This document shows, piece by piece, positions 41,980 to 51,836 of a DNA stretch of 64,000 nucleotides. The notes under the pieces were generated by a model, which worked only from the letters and a program-made list of their open reading frames with translations, was not told where the DNA came from and made no database searches. The DNA is from Lachnospiraceae bacterium (GTDB taxonomy: Bacteria > Bacillota > Clostridia > Lachnospirales > Lachnospiraceae). Position 1 is the stretch's first letter; each line of letters starts with the position of its first letter. Where the stretch lies: NCBI GenBank assembly GCA_015057025.1, contig SVFD01000001.1:248001-312000 (forward strand), written 5' to 3'. Position numbers and translations under genes: made by a program.

Positions 41980-43569
41980 ATGGACGTATTATTTGAAAAA
42001 GTGTGGAGTGTAATCAAACAAAAAAAATATTTGTATCCATTTCTTTTTACAATGGTTGTTGGTTTGCTCACACATATGTTTTTGTTTGTAAATAAGTTTC
42101 CCAATGCGGATGCTATGACCAGTTTTTATTTTGATCAAAATATGGTAGCGTCGGGACGCTGGTTTTTAACCGTGGTCTGCGGAATATCTTCATATTATGA
42201 TTTGAATTGGGTAATAGGTTTTTTGGCAATATTTTATTTGTCAATTGCTGCCGTTTTTGTTTCGGAGTTTTTTGAAGTAAGAAGTGTTGTATGCAGGATT
42301 TGTATAGGAGCACTGCTTGTAACATTTCCTGCGGTGACAGCAACTTTTGCTTATTTATATACTGCAGATGGATATATGTTGGCGTTTCTGTTGGCTGTAT
42401 TAGCTGCGTATTTTACTAAGAAATATAAGTGGGGATTTGGCCTTGGTGCAGTTTGTCTTGCACTCAGTATGGGCTCTTATCAGGCATATTTAGCAGCTAC
42501 AATTTTACTTTGTATAATGTCACTGATTCTTATGTGTTTAAGAAATACAGAAATAAAAAAAATGTGGTCCTTAGCATGGCGTTATTTGGTTATGGGAATT
42601 AGTGGTGGAGTTTTGTACTATATAATTTTGAAGATATGTCTTGCAGTACAGGGAAAACAATTGGATACCTATCAGGGCATTAATGAAATGGGAAAGCTTT
42701 CTTTGCAAAACTTGCCGGGGATGTTGTATGATGCGTATTATGATTTTATCGCTTTTGCCGTAAAGGGGAATATCTTTATAAATAATGGATTTTCACTGAT
42801 ATGTGTGTTATTATTAAGTGTAGTAGTCTGTGTGACTGCTTTGTTTTGTTTTTTAAAATCAAAAAGTTATAAGAAGTGGTATCAGTCACTTCTTCTTTTG
42901 GTGTTTGTAATATTGATACCGCTGGGGACTAATATTATTTATTTTATGTCATCAGATGTTACATTTCATCTGTTAATGCGTCTGCAGTGGATTTTGTTCC
43001 CAATATTTGCAGTTGTTTTGTGCGATACTTATGAAGATGTAAGAAATCAAACAAAGGCCAGCGGGAAAAAAGAAAGAAATGTATTCGGAAAGTTACCTTC
43101 GGCATTAATCGTTTCTTTACTGGGAGTGTTTGCAGCAGCAGGTTTATCTTATCAATTTATGTTAATGGATAATATTGCCTATTTTAATATGAATGAGAGA
43201 TATGAAAAAACATATGCATATTGTTTGCGTTTAGTAGATCGTATAGAGCAGACACCGGGATATTATACGGGGATGCCGGTGGCAATGATTGGTGTAGTAG
43301 ATGAGTCGAAGTATCCGGTTACGGATATAACCGGAGAAGTTACTTCGGGAATATCCGGAACAACAGGAGATATCCTGATATATAAGGGAACACAATATGG
43401 TGCGTTTATGCAACATTATATGAATGTTACGGTTAACTTTATTGAAGGCGAACAAATTATTGAGATATATAATTCAGAGGAATATAGGGAAATGGACAGC
43501 TTTCCGGCTGAAAGTTCTGTTCGTATTGTTGATGGGATTATGTATATAAAAACAGAACCCATGGAATAG
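41980..43569 (+). CDS. GtrII-like membrane glycosyltransferase
   Basis: 529 residues with about ten to eleven membrane segments. FPNADAMTSFYFDQNMVASGRWFLT (in part) near residues 40-60 is the GtrII hallmark (acidic catalytic region and SGRW). The C-terminal ~120 residues are soluble and likely extracytoplasmic. GtrII enzymes move a sugar from a polyprenyl-phosphate donor to the surface polymer on the outer face. It follows the GtrB-like gene by 46 bp and precedes a second GtrB-like gene by 13 bp. Confidence 0.82.
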   Translation: MDVLFEKVWSVIKQKKYLYPFLFTMVVGLLTHMFLFVNKFPNADAMTSFYFDQNMVASGRWFLTVVCGISSYYDLNWVIGFLAIFYLSIAAVFVSEFFEVRSVVCRICIGALLVTFPAVTATFAYLYTADGYMLAFLLAVLAAYFTKKYKWGFGLGAVCLALSMGSYQAYLAATILLCIMSLILMCLRNTEIKKMWSLAWRYLVMGISGGVLYYIILKICLAVQGKQLDTYQGINEMGKLSLQNLPGMLYDAYYDFIAFAVKGNIFINNGFSLICVLLLSVVVCVTALFCFLKSKSYKKWYQSLLLLVFVILIPLGTNIIYFMSSDVTFHLLMRLQWILFPIFAVVLCDTYEDVRNQTKASGKKERNVFGKLPSALIVSLLGVFAAAGLSYQFMLMDNIAYFNMNERYEKTYAYCLRLVDRIEQTPGYYTGMPVAMIGVVDESKYPVTDITGEVTSGISGTTGDILIYKGTQYGAFMQHYMNVTVNFIEGEQIIEIYNSEEYREMDSFPAESSVRIVDGIMYIKTEPME

Positions 43570-43582
43570 AAAGGATAGTACA

Positions 43583-44506
43583 ATGAGCATGTTATCGGTG
43601 ATTATTCCTTCGTACAATGAGGAGGCTAATATAGAAAGAACTGCCGAAACAATCGGAAGGATTCTTTCCGGTGCCGGAATTGAATATGAGCTTTTGTTTG
43701 TCAGCGACGGCTCTAAGGATAAAACATATGAGTTGGTTTGTGGATTGTCGCAGAAGGATCAACATATCAAAGGTATCCAATTTAGCCGTAATTTTGGGAA
43801 AGAAGCGACTATATTTGCAGGCTTATCTTGTGCAAAAGGAGACTGTTGTGCAGTAATTGATTGTGACTTACAGCATCCGCCTGAGACTTTGGTTGAAATG
43901 TATCACCTTTGGGAAGAAGGATATGATGTAATTGAGGGAATTAAGTCTAATCGTGGTAAAGAAGGTATCTTTCATAAAATGTTTGTAGGTATCTTTTATG
44001 GCATTATGAGTAAGCTTATGAAGCTGGATATGAATGCAACATCGGATTTTAAGCTGATGGACAGAAGAGTGGTGGAAGTGCTTTTATCCTTAACGGAAAA
44101 AAATACGTTTTTTAGAGCATTGACTTTCTGGACCGGATTTAAGTCCACTACAGTAACCTTTGAAGTGCAGGAGCGTGTGGCAGGAAAAAGTAAATGGTCT
44201 TTTAGGAGCCTTGTAAAATATGCAATCTCCAATACAACATCATTTACGACGGCGCCCCTTCAGCTTGTAACCTTTATGGGAACGTTAATGATTATTTTTT
44301 CGGCTGTTTTAGGAATACAGACCTTGGTAAGATATTTTATGGGAACAGCTGTGGAAGGCTTTACAACAGTCATCCTGCTTTTATTGGTAATTGGTGGTTG
44401 TATTATGATTAGTCTTGGAATTATCGGCCACTATCTTGCACGTATTTACGAAGAGGTAAAAGGGCGTCCTAAATATATTATTCGTGATAAAACGGATAAT
44501 TTATAA
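43583..44506 (+). CDS. Polyprenyl-phosphate glycosyltransferase 2 (GtrB/DPM1-like)
   Basis: 307 residues: MLSVIIPSYNEEANIERTAE, VSDGSKDKT, FSRNFGKEATIFAGLS, the metal motif IDCDLQHPPE and a C-terminal pair of membrane helices (~232-255, ~265-290) ending in the YEEVKGRPKYIIRDK tail typical of GtrB. It is clearly related to the enzyme at 41007, but differs enough that a different sugar or acceptor is possible. It precedes an acyltransferase and a GT-C-like protein. Confidence 0.92.
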   Translation: MSMLSVIIPSYNEEANIERTAETIGRILSGAGIEYELLFVSDGSKDKTYELVCGLSQKDQHIKGIQFSRNFGKEATIFAGLSCAKGDCCAVIDCDLQHPPETLVEMYHLWEEGYDVIEGIKSNRGKEGIFHKMFVGIFYGIMSKLMKLDMNATSDFKLMDRRVVEVLLSLTEKNTFFRALTFWTGFKSTTVTFEVQERVAGKSKWSFRSLVKYAISNTTSFTTAPLQLVTFMGTLMIIFSAVLGIQTLVRYFMGTAVEGFTTVILLLLVIGGCIMISLGIIGHYLARIYEEVKGRPKYIIRDKTDNL

Positions 44507-44529
44507 ATAGCAACTCAACGGAGAATTTT

Positions 44530-45657
44530 ATGGCACAGGAAAAAGTAAAGGTAAGACAATCAAATATGGAACTTTTGCGCATACTTGCCATGCTTATGAT
44601 TATAACCCTTCATTATTTGGACAAGGGAAATGTACTAGTGCCTTTCGGTGAAATGACCACGCTGAATCATTACGTTGCATGGATTCTGGAGGCGTTTTGC
44701 TATGTTGCGGTTAATGTCTATGTATTGATAAGCGGATACTTTTTAGTACAGTCAAAATTCACGTTTAAAAAACTTGTAGTGCTATGGTTGCAGATTTTAT
44801 TTTATTCTTGGTTAATTGGCGGTATTTATATTTTAAGCGGCATGGTTGATAAAGAAGCGTTAAATCTCTATGAGCTTATTTTTGTTGTATTTCCTGTTAC
44901 AGCCGGACATTATTGGTTTGCAACCATTTATGTGTTGTTATTTGCAACATTTCCTTTTTTGAATGCTGCAGTATCAAAAATGAGCCGGCAACAGCATAAA
45001 GCTTGTATCATTGTTTTGGTGGTTATTTTTTCTGCTTGGAAAACTATTCTTCCCTTTACAATACCCATTACGGATCAGGCCGGAATGGATATTGCATGGT
45101 TTGTGTGTCTTTATGTGATTGCGGCTTATTTGCGTAAATATCCGGAATGCATGAAACATAAAAAATATTTGTATATGTTGGGCTATTTGCTTTGTAGTAT
45201 TACAATATTTTTAGTCGGCCTTATAATCCTCTATGCAGATAAGATAACGGGGAAACTGGGAGGATATGCTACAAATTGGTATGATTATAACAGTTTGCCT
45301 GTTTTGTTAGGTAGCGTATGTCTCTTTGTTGTTTTTGTAAAAACGGATCTAAAAGGAAAAAATATTAATAAAATAATTAATACGCTGGCGGGAGCTACCT
45401 TTGGAGTGTATTTAATACATGAGCATAGATATATTCGTTATGAATGGCCACAGTGGCTGAATGTCGAACAAAATGCCGGTCAACCGTGGATGCTCCTTCA
45501 TTTAGTCGGAAGTATAATTGTTGTTTTTCTTGTTTGCTCATGTGTGGAATTAGTGCGTAAATGGATTTTTTCTCTGATTACGGAACGTAAATGGTTTCAA
45601 AAACTCTTTAAGCCCTTGGCGAAAGTGGAAAGCAAGATAAACGGAGATGCAGAATGA
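44530..45657 (+). CDS. Acyltransferase family 3 (membrane O-acyltransferase)
   Basis: 375 residues with about ten membrane segments. The N-terminal MELLRILAMLMIITLHYLDKGN carries the conserved His of acyltransferase-3 proteins, and a helix-rich C-terminus contains GVYLIHEHRYIRYEW. Members move acetyl or succinyl groups to sugars on the outer face, as in O-antigen and exopolysaccharide modification. Its stop codon overlaps the next start (ATGA). The acyl donor and target sugar are unknown. Confidence 0.88.
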   Translation: MAQEKVKVRQSNMELLRILAMLMIITLHYLDKGNVLVPFGEMTTLNHYVAWILEAFCYVAVNVYVLISGYFLVQSKFTFKKLVVLWLQILFYSWLIGGIYILSGMVDKEALNLYELIFVVFPVTAGHYWFATIYVLLFATFPFLNAAVSKMSRQQHKACIIVLVVIFSAWKTILPFTIPITDQAGMDIAWFVCLYVIAAYLRKYPECMKHKKYLYMLGYLLCSITIFLVGLIILYADKITGKLGGYATNWYDYNSLPVLLGSVCLFVVFVKTDLKGKNINKIINTLAGATFGVYLIHEHRYIRYEWPQWLNVEQNAGQPWMLLHLVGSIIVVFLVCSCVELVRKWIFSLITERKWFQKLFKPLAKVESKINGDAE

Positions 45658-47390
45658 ATGCAGTAAAAAAAATAGAAAATTGGATACAATCGCATAAAAA
45701 AATGCTTACCCTGATATGCACCAGTATTCTTGTATTGCTACCATTTTTACATGTTAACAGTGGTGTGGAGTTTACAGATACCGGGTATAGCTTAGGAAAT
45801 TATGAAAACTTTGCACAATCAAAGGGGACTTGGGCACTGGCTACGTTTTTGGCTAATGTAACCGGCTGGTTATTTACAAAGTTACCTTTCGGACATACTA
45901 TGCTGGGTATGCAGATATATTGTAATGCAGTACTAAGTATTATATTGGTTGTATCCTTTTTGAAGTTAAAAGAATTTCTCCCTGCGAGATATGTTTTTAT
46001 TGGTGAAGTATTAGCATGGGCATTGTGTTGGTGTCCCCGCGTAATTCTGTATAATTACCTAACGTATTTGTTTTTTGCATTGGGAAGTCTCATACTTTTA
46101 AAAGCAGTGAAAACACAGAAAAAGAAGTATTTCTACGTTGCGGGTATTATGCTTGGAATCAGTTTGTTTGTAAGATTTCCCAATCTTACACAGGCTGCAC
46201 TGATTGTGGTGGTTATTTATGATGCGATTTTAAGAAGAAAAAGTATAAAGAGTACATTGCAATGTATCGGAATTTGTATACTGGGATATTTAACAGCTGT
46301 TTTGGTGATTCTCGGGGGTATCGCGCTCTTTTATGGCGGAAGTGAATATTTTGCCATGATAAAAAGTCTGTTTGCTATGGAGAATACAGAGAGTTCATAT
46401 TCGCTTGTAAGTATGATTACAGCTCCTCTTTATGTATATATATCACAATTAAAATGGCTTTGGATAATTCCGGTAGCGGTTGGAATCGGCATCATATTAT
46501 ATCGTTTCTGCAAAAAGCCCATTGCAAAATATATTTTTAGTGGTGTCTTCCTGGCGGGAATGTTGGCTATTGTTTTAGCCTATTATAAATTAGGAATATT
46601 CTGGAGAGATTATAATAATTATAATTGTTTCATAATATGGGCAGTTGCATTTATTTTATTTACATTAGGACTTGCAGTATTTGTGATATGTTCTAAAAAA
46701 GCAAGTCAGTTTGAGAAATGTTTTGCTTGTATGGTGATTGTGATTATTTTGATTACACCCTTAGGAAGTAATAATGCACTATATCCGGTGTATAATAATC
46801 TTTTTCTGATTGCACCATTTACCTTTACAATGACAATGAAATATGTGGGGCACAGAAGAAATGATGTATTATGGCCTTTTAAGATTGCTTTATCTGTATT
46901 TTGCACTGTACTAATGATACAAAGTTTATTGTTCGGATGGGTTTTTACATTCCGGGATGCCGGTTTTACAACAGGAATAAATGCTACAATTACAGAAAAT
47001 AGGGTATTAAAAGGAATGCGCACGACTTCTGAACGTGCGGAGCGGATAGAAGAATTATCGGTATATATATACGAAAATGATTTGTGTGGCAGAACAGTAT
47101 TACCATATGGAGATATTCCTTTTGTATCCTATGCGTTTGAAATGCCAAGCGCATTAAGCAGTAGCTGGCCGGATTTAGACACTGTACTGAATCTCCAAGG
47201 CATGACAGAAGAGATGGAAGCAATGGAAGAAGAACCGATTGTGATTATTGCGACTGACTATTACAATGACTTACTGAATTATCCGGATACGGACAACGAA
47301 AAGGCATTGTTAATATCAGCCTATATGCAGGAGCATTCTTATCAGGAAACATTCAGGAATGCAAAATTTGTAGTATATCTTCCGCAGTAA
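45654..47390 (+). CDS. Polytopic GT-C-like glycosyltransferase
   Basis: 578 residues starting in the ATGA overlap with the acyltransferase gene. It has about ten to twelve membrane segments and the acidic first loop FTDTGYSLGNYENF typical of GT-C catalytic loops. A soluble C-terminal domain follows (~455-578). No exact family is recognisable. Its proximity to the GtrB-like gene at 43583 suggests it uses that donor outside the membrane. Confidence 0.65.
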   Translation: MNAVKKIENWIQSHKKMLTLICTSILVLLPFLHVNSGVEFTDTGYSLGNYENFAQSKGTWALATFLANVTGWLFTKLPFGHTMLGMQIYCNAVLSIILVVSFLKLKEFLPARYVFIGEVLAWALCWCPRVILYNYLTYLFFALGSLILLKAVKTQKKKYFYVAGIMLGISLFVRFPNLTQAALIVVVIYDAILRRKSIKSTLQCIGICILGYLTAVLVILGGIALFYGGSEYFAMIKSLFAMENTESSYSLVSMITAPLYVYISQLKWLWIIPVAVGIGIILYRFCKKPIAKYIFSGVFLAGMLAIVLAYYKLGIFWRDYNNYNCFIIWAVAFILFTLGLAVFVICSKKASQFEKCFACMVIVIILITPLGSNNALYPVYNNLFLIAPFTFTMTMKYVGHRRNDVLWPFKIALSVFCTVLMIQSLLFGWVFTFRDAGFTTGINATITENRVLKGMRTTSERAERIEELSVYIYENDLCGRTVLPYGDIPFVSYAFEMPSALSSSWPDLDTVLNLQGMTEEMEAMEEEPIVIIATDYYNDLLNYPDTDNEKALLISAYMQEHSYQETFRNAKFVVYLPQ

Positions 47391-47413
47391 AAGCGGTTAA
47401 ATGGAGGCGAAAA

Positions 47414-48541
47414 ATGATTCGATTTAATGTACCACCCTATACAGGGAAAGAACTTGACTACATCAAAGTTGCAGTGGAAAATCAAAAAATATGTGGTGAC
47501 GGTGAGTTTACCAAGAAGTGTAACGAGTGGATTGAAGATAAGACAGAGACTAAAAAAGCCTTATTAACAACATCATGTACTCATGCAACAGAGTTGGCAG
47601 CGATTCTTGCGGATATTAAGCCGGGGGATGAAGTTATTATGCCGGCATATACTTTTGTATCTACTGCAGATGCGTTTGTTTTGCGTGGAGCAACAGCTGT
47701 TTTTGTGGATATCCGTCCTGATACCATGAATATGGATGAAAATTTAATTGAAGCGGCAATTACGGATAAAACCAAAGCAATTGTTCCGGTGCATTATGCA
47801 GGGGTTTCCTGTGACATGGATAAGATTATGGAAATTGCTAATAAATATAATTTGGTTGTTATTGAGGATGCTGCTCAGGGTATCATGTCTACATATAAGG
47901 GGCAGGCATTGGGAACCATCGGAGATTTTGGTTGTTTTAGTTTTCATGAAACTAAGAACTTTTCCATGGGAGAAGGCGGTGCGCTTTTGATTCGCGATGA
48001 AAAAGATGTGGAAAACGCGGAGATTATTCGTGAAAAGGGAACAAATCGCGCAAAGTTTTTCCGTGGACAAATTGATAAATATACCTGGGTTGAAAAAGGC
48101 TCATCTTACTTGCCCAGTGAAATGAATGCGGCATATTTATATGCACAATTAGAGCTGGCAGATGAAATTACGGCAGACCGTATGTCAACATGGAATCTGT
48201 ATTATAATGCCCTTGAAGAACTGGCAAAGGCAGGTAAAATAGAACTTCCTTTTATTCCGGAGGATTGTACACATAACGCCCATATGTTCTATTTAAAGTG
48301 TAAGGATTTAGAAGAAAGAACTGCGTTGATTCAGTTCTTAAACAAGAATAATATTATGGCGGTATTCCATTATGTACCCTTGCATACTGCACCGGCAGGT
48401 TTAAAGTATGGTCGTTTTCACGGAGAAGACAAATATACAACCAAAGAGAGTGAACGATTGGTGAGATTGCCGTTGTATTATGGATTAGAGAAGGAAAAGA
48501 CAGAATATATTATTTCCAAAGTTAAAGAATTTTATAGATAA
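47414..48541 (+). CDS. Sugar aminotransferase, WecE/RffA-like (dTDP-4-keto-6-deoxyhexose transaminase)
   Basis: 375 residues, PLP-dependent DegT/DnrJ/EryC1/StrS fold. The N-terminus VPPYTGKELDYIKVAVENQKICGDG (in part), DAAQG and the Lys-bearing FHETKNFSMGEGGAL match WecE/RffA, where FHETKN contains the PLP Lys. Known reaction: transamination of dTDP-4-keto-6-deoxy-D-glucose with glutamate to dTDP-4-amino-4,6-dideoxyhexose (galacto or gluco). A GNAT acetyltransferase gene follows after a membrane protein, fitting N-acetylation of that amino sugar. The 4,6-dehydratase (rfbB) that supplies the substrate is not in the window. Confidence 0.88.
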   Translation: MIRFNVPPYTGKELDYIKVAVENQKICGDGEFTKKCNEWIEDKTETKKALLTTSCTHATELAAILADIKPGDEVIMPAYTFVSTADAFVLRGATAVFVDIRPDTMNMDENLIEAAITDKTKAIVPVHYAGVSCDMDKIMEIANKYNLVVIEDAAQGIMSTYKGQALGTIGDFGCFSFHETKNFSMGEGGALLIRDEKDVENAEIIREKGTNRAKFFRGQIDKYTWVEKGSSYLPSEMNAAYLYAQLELADEITADRMSTWNLYYNALEELAKAGKIELPFIPEDCTHNAHMFYLKCKDLEERTALIQFLNKNNIMAVFHYVPLHTAPAGLKYGRFHGEDKYTTKESERLVRLPLYYGLEKEKTEYIISKVKEFYR

Positions 48542-48585
48542 ACTATAATGGCAGTTGTTGAAGAATAAGAAAGGAGTGTGCAGAA

Positions 48586-50322
48586 ATGAAAAAATATTTG
48601 AAACAGCATTGGTTTGAATATGTTTTTGCATTGCTTCTGATAATTATAATTTCAATTATAGTTAACTTCAAATTTGGTTATGTTTATAGTACAAATGATG
48701 ACACTATGCTTAAGAATATTATTAATGGGAATTTTACAGGAACCCCGGATAGTCATATGATTTTTATTGCTTTTCCGTTAGCAACTGTCTGGAAGTTACT
48801 GTATAGTGTATTTTCGGATGTGTCATGGTATGATTTTTTTATGGTAGGCTTACATTATTTATGTTATTTTTTGATTATTGTGCGTTTGGGGCAACAGGTA
48901 GAAGCAAAGAATAATAAAGCAATTATAATGTTAAGTGCCACTTTATTGCTCGGGCTGGTTGACTTGAAATATTTAATAATGCCTCAGTTTACTATTATTA
49001 GTGCTCAATTAGCAAGCATATCGCTTTTGTGGATGTTTACGGGTAAAACACAAACAAGGTTTGAATGTTGGTTGGATTATAGTGTTATAGTGTCTACATT
49101 GTTATTATCAGCTATGTATAGAAGGGAGCCCTTTTTACTATCATTGCCAATTCTATGTTTAGCTATCTTATATAGAATATGGAAAAACTCAAGCTGCAAA
49201 AAGAAAATTGTTAAAAATATAGTTGTATGTATAGGTGTATTATTTATTTTATACTTATTAATAAGTATAGTTGATAATCTTGCATATAGTAGTCCTACAT
49301 GGTCTGAATTTTCTCGTTCACAAGAAGCGCGAGTTCAAATATATGATTATTCAGGTGTGCCCCAATATGATGATAATCAAAAGGAATACGAAAGTTTATG
49401 TATTAGCCATGCAGATTGGTTAGCAATAGACTATTATAATTGCGAGTTCGCAGACGACTTTGATGCAGAAAAGATGGAAGGAGTATCTCGAATGTCCCTG
49501 CGAATTTGGAATAATGCAAGTAGTCTATTAAGTATTATCAAGCGAAGCATTTTTTCCTTTTCGGTTAATTTGTTTGAAAATTCGATACAGCCGATTGGGC
49601 TTATTCTGGTTGTTGTATATTGCATTGTTTTTCTGTTGTGTTATTATGCAAATGATAAAAAAACGTTAATAATTATATTAAGTATCTTATTGTTTAATAT
49701 AATTGTATCAGTCTTTCTTATCGGACGTGGACGCTTTCCGGAACGGGTATTATATGGTATGTTATTTAATCAATTAGTATGTCTAATGGCGATTGGCTCA
49801 GATTATGCAGAACAGATTTATGAAGGTCTTAGAAAGAAAAAAGAATGGTTAAGTGTAACACTTATAGTGTGCGTTTTAGCTGTGGGATTCTCATCTATAT
49901 ATACATGGCAGATGGTCAAATCTGAACAAACTGCATTGTTGGAAAATGCTGAGGATTGGGAATATATTAATAATTATTTTCAATTTAATCCTGACAATAG
50001 ATATTGTATTGATACTAAGTCATTCGTTTTCTCGACAGAGAAGTTGTTTTCCGAAGATGTAGAGAGTGAAAATATGATTCGATTGGGTGGATGGATTTTA
50101 AATAGCCCGTTGCAGGAACAAAGAATGCAGAATCAAGGAGTTGAAAATTTAGTTCGGCAGGTTGCGGAGGATGAACATTTCTATATTGTTCAGGAGGAAA
50201 GCAAAGGGACTGAATGGATAAATATAATCTGGAATGAAAAGGGATATGATGTAGAAGCCATCGTAGTGGATATTATAGAAACACCTAATGGACGAACGTT
50301 TGAAGTGATACAAATGCAATAA
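48586..50322 (+). CDS. Polytopic membrane protein, GT-C-like, unassigned
   Basis: 578 residues with about ten membrane segments and soluble C-terminal ~140 residues. The first loop has STNDDTMLKNI, an acidic pair in the position of a GT-C catalytic motif, and later GRGRFPERVLYG. No named family is recognisable. The gene is visibly more AT-rich than its neighbours (many ATA, TTA and AAT codons), a usual sign of exchange within polysaccharide loci. It sits between the aminotransferase and the GNAT gene and may use the 4-amino sugar. Confidence 0.6.
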   Translation: MKKYLKQHWFEYVFALLLIIIISIIVNFKFGYVYSTNDDTMLKNIINGNFTGTPDSHMIFIAFPLATVWKLLYSVFSDVSWYDFFMVGLHYLCYFLIIVRLGQQVEAKNNKAIIMLSATLLLGLVDLKYLIMPQFTIISAQLASISLLWMFTGKTQTRFECWLDYSVIVSTLLLSAMYRREPFLLSLPILCLAILYRIWKNSSCKKKIVKNIVVCIGVLFILYLLISIVDNLAYSSPTWSEFSRSQEARVQIYDYSGVPQYDDNQKEYESLCISHADWLAIDYYNCEFADDFDAEKMEGVSRMSLRIWNNASSLLSIIKRSIFSFSVNLFENSIQPIGLILVVVYCIVFLLCYYANDKKTLIIILSILLFNIIVSVFLIGRGRFPERVLYGMLFNQLVCLMAIGSDYAEQIYEGLRKKKEWLSVTLIVCVLAVGFSSIYTWQMVKSEQTALLENAEDWEYINNYFQFNPDNRYCIDTKSFVFSTEKLFSEDVESENMIRLGGWILNSPLQEQRMQNQGVENLVRQVAEDEHFYIVQEESKGTEWINIIWNEKGYDVEAIVVDIIETPNGRTFEVIQMQ

Positions 50323-50352
50323 ATGTCAATATTTTATGTAAGGAGACTTTAC

Positions 50353-50892
50353 ATGAAAAAAGTAATTGAAAACGATAAAATTTTTCTTCGAAAAATTGAA
50401 TATTCCGATACGGCTAATATTATAAAATGGCGTAATTCCGATTTTGTAAGAGAGCATTTTATTTATCAGGCGCTTTTTACCAGAGAGTCGCACGAAGCGT
50501 GGATGAAGAATATGGTCGAAACCGGTAGGGTGGATCAGTTAATCATTTGCCTTAAGGATGAAACGGTAGAAGGTGTGCCGGTAGGAAGCGTGTACATCCG
50601 AGACATAGATCGAAATCATAATAAAGCAGAGTACGGTATTTTTATTGGAGAAGAATCTGCAAGAGGTCAGGGTATCGGAAGTATGACAGCCGCTCTGATG
50701 GTGGAATATTGTTTTAAACAGTTAAGATTACATCGTTTATTTTTGCGTGTATTTGCAGATAACCATCAGGCAATTCGAAGTTATGAGAAAGCAGGTTTTG
50801 TAAAAGAAGCATATTTAAAAGATGATGTAAAAATAAACGGAAAGTATAGGGATATTGTACTTATGGGGATAATAAATCCGGAGGAAGAATAA
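50353..50892 (+). CDS. GNAT N-acetyltransferase (RimJ/RimL-type, probable sugar amine acetyltransferase)
   Basis: 179 residues from ATG 50353, which follows AGGAG; the frame extends upstream into the previous gene's end without a site. The fold shows IFLRKIEYSDTANIIKWRNSDFVREHFI (in part), the acetyl-CoA loop ESARGQGIGSMTAALMVEY and LRVFADNHQAIRSYEKAGFVKEAYLKDD (in part). RimJ/RimL-like GNATs include WecD-type enzymes that acetylate dTDP-4-amino sugars. Context (aminotransferase 1.8 kb upstream and an ArnC-like transferase directly after) supports that role. Its stop overlaps the next start by one base. Confidence 0.82.
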   Translation: MKKVIENDKIFLRKIEYSDTANIIKWRNSDFVREHFIYQALFTRESHEAWMKNMVETGRVDQLIICLKDETVEGVPVGSVYIRDIDRNHNKAEYGIFIGEESARGQGIGSMTAALMVEYCFKQLRLHRLFLRVFADNHQAIRSYEKAGFVKEAYLKDDVKINGKYRDIVLMGIINPEEE

Positions 50893-51836
50893 TGAGTTTG
50901 GTTAGTTTTGTAATACCTTGTTATCGCTCGGAAAATACATTGCCGGCAGTAATTGAGGAAATTAATGATGCAATGAATAAGTTGGATGGTTACGACCATG
51001 AAGTAATATTAGTGAATGATTCATCCCCGGATGGAACAATTAATACCATTCGCGAATTATGTAAAAAATATTCTAATATTACGGGAATTGATCTTGCTAA
51101 AAATTTTGGTCAACATGCGGCATTAATGGCAGGTATGCGTCAGGCAAAGGGGGACATTGTAGTTTGCCTTGATGATGACGGACAGACTCCTGCTGATGAA
51201 GTGGACAAGCTTTTAGATAAGTTAAAAGAAGGCTATGATGTGGTATATGCAAGTTATGGAAAAAAGAAACATAGTTTATTCCGCAATTTTGGCAGCAAAG
51301 TAAATGAACTTATGACCAGAGTAATGTTAGGGAAACCGAAAGAATTGTATATTTCCAGCTACTTTGCCGTAAAACGTTTCATTGTGGATGATATGCTCCG
51401 TTACGAACATTCTTACGCTTATGTCATTGGTTTGGTGTTAAGAGCAACTAAGAATATTACTAATGTGGAAGTGAGACATAGAGCAAGGGCAGAAGGTACT
51501 TCGGGATATACTTTAAAGAAGTTGTTGGGGCTATGGTTTAACGGATTTACGGCCTTTTCTATCAAACCTTTAAGAATTGCAACTGTAATTGGTGTGTTAT
51601 GCGCCGGAGGCGGCTTTTTATATGGAGTATATACTATTGTAAAACGATTATTGTTACCGGATGTTCAGGCCGGTTTCTCGGCATTGATGTCTATGCTGGT
51701 TTTTATGGGCGGTATGATAATGTTAATGCTTGGGCTGATTGGAGAGTATATAGGAAGAATTTATATTAGTATGAACAGTTCTCCACAGTATGTGATTCGT
51801 GAAGTGATAGGAAGAGACGTTACAGGAAAAGAGTAA
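50892..51836 (+). CDS. Polyprenyl-phosphate glycosyltransferase 3 (ArnC-like)
   Basis: 314 residues: LVSFVIPCYRSENTLPAVIEE, VNDSSPDGTINTIRELC, LAKNFGQHAALMAGMRQAKGDIVVCLDDDGQTPADE (in part) and two C-terminal membrane helices. The CLDDDGQTP motif and the aminosugar genes beside it recall ArnC, which attaches a 4-formamido-4-deoxyarabinose to undecaprenyl phosphate. I infer it makes a polyprenyl-phosphate-4-acetamido-sugar donor. The stop-start junction with the next gene is TAAATG, so the two are tightly coupled. Confidence 0.9.
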   Translation: MSLVSFVIPCYRSENTLPAVIEEINDAMNKLDGYDHEVILVNDSSPDGTINTIRELCKKYSNITGIDLAKNFGQHAALMAGMRQAKGDIVVCLDDDGQTPADEVDKLLDKLKEGYDVVYASYGKKKHSLFRNFGSKVNELMTRVMLGKPKELYISSYFAVKRFIVDDMLRYEHSYAYVIGLVLRATKNITNVEVRHRARAEGTSGYTLKKLLGLWFNGFTAFSIKPLRIATVIGVLCAGGGFLYGVYTIVKRLLLPDVQAGFSALMSMLVFMGGMIMLMLGLIGEYIGRIYISMNSSPQYVIREVIGRDVTGKE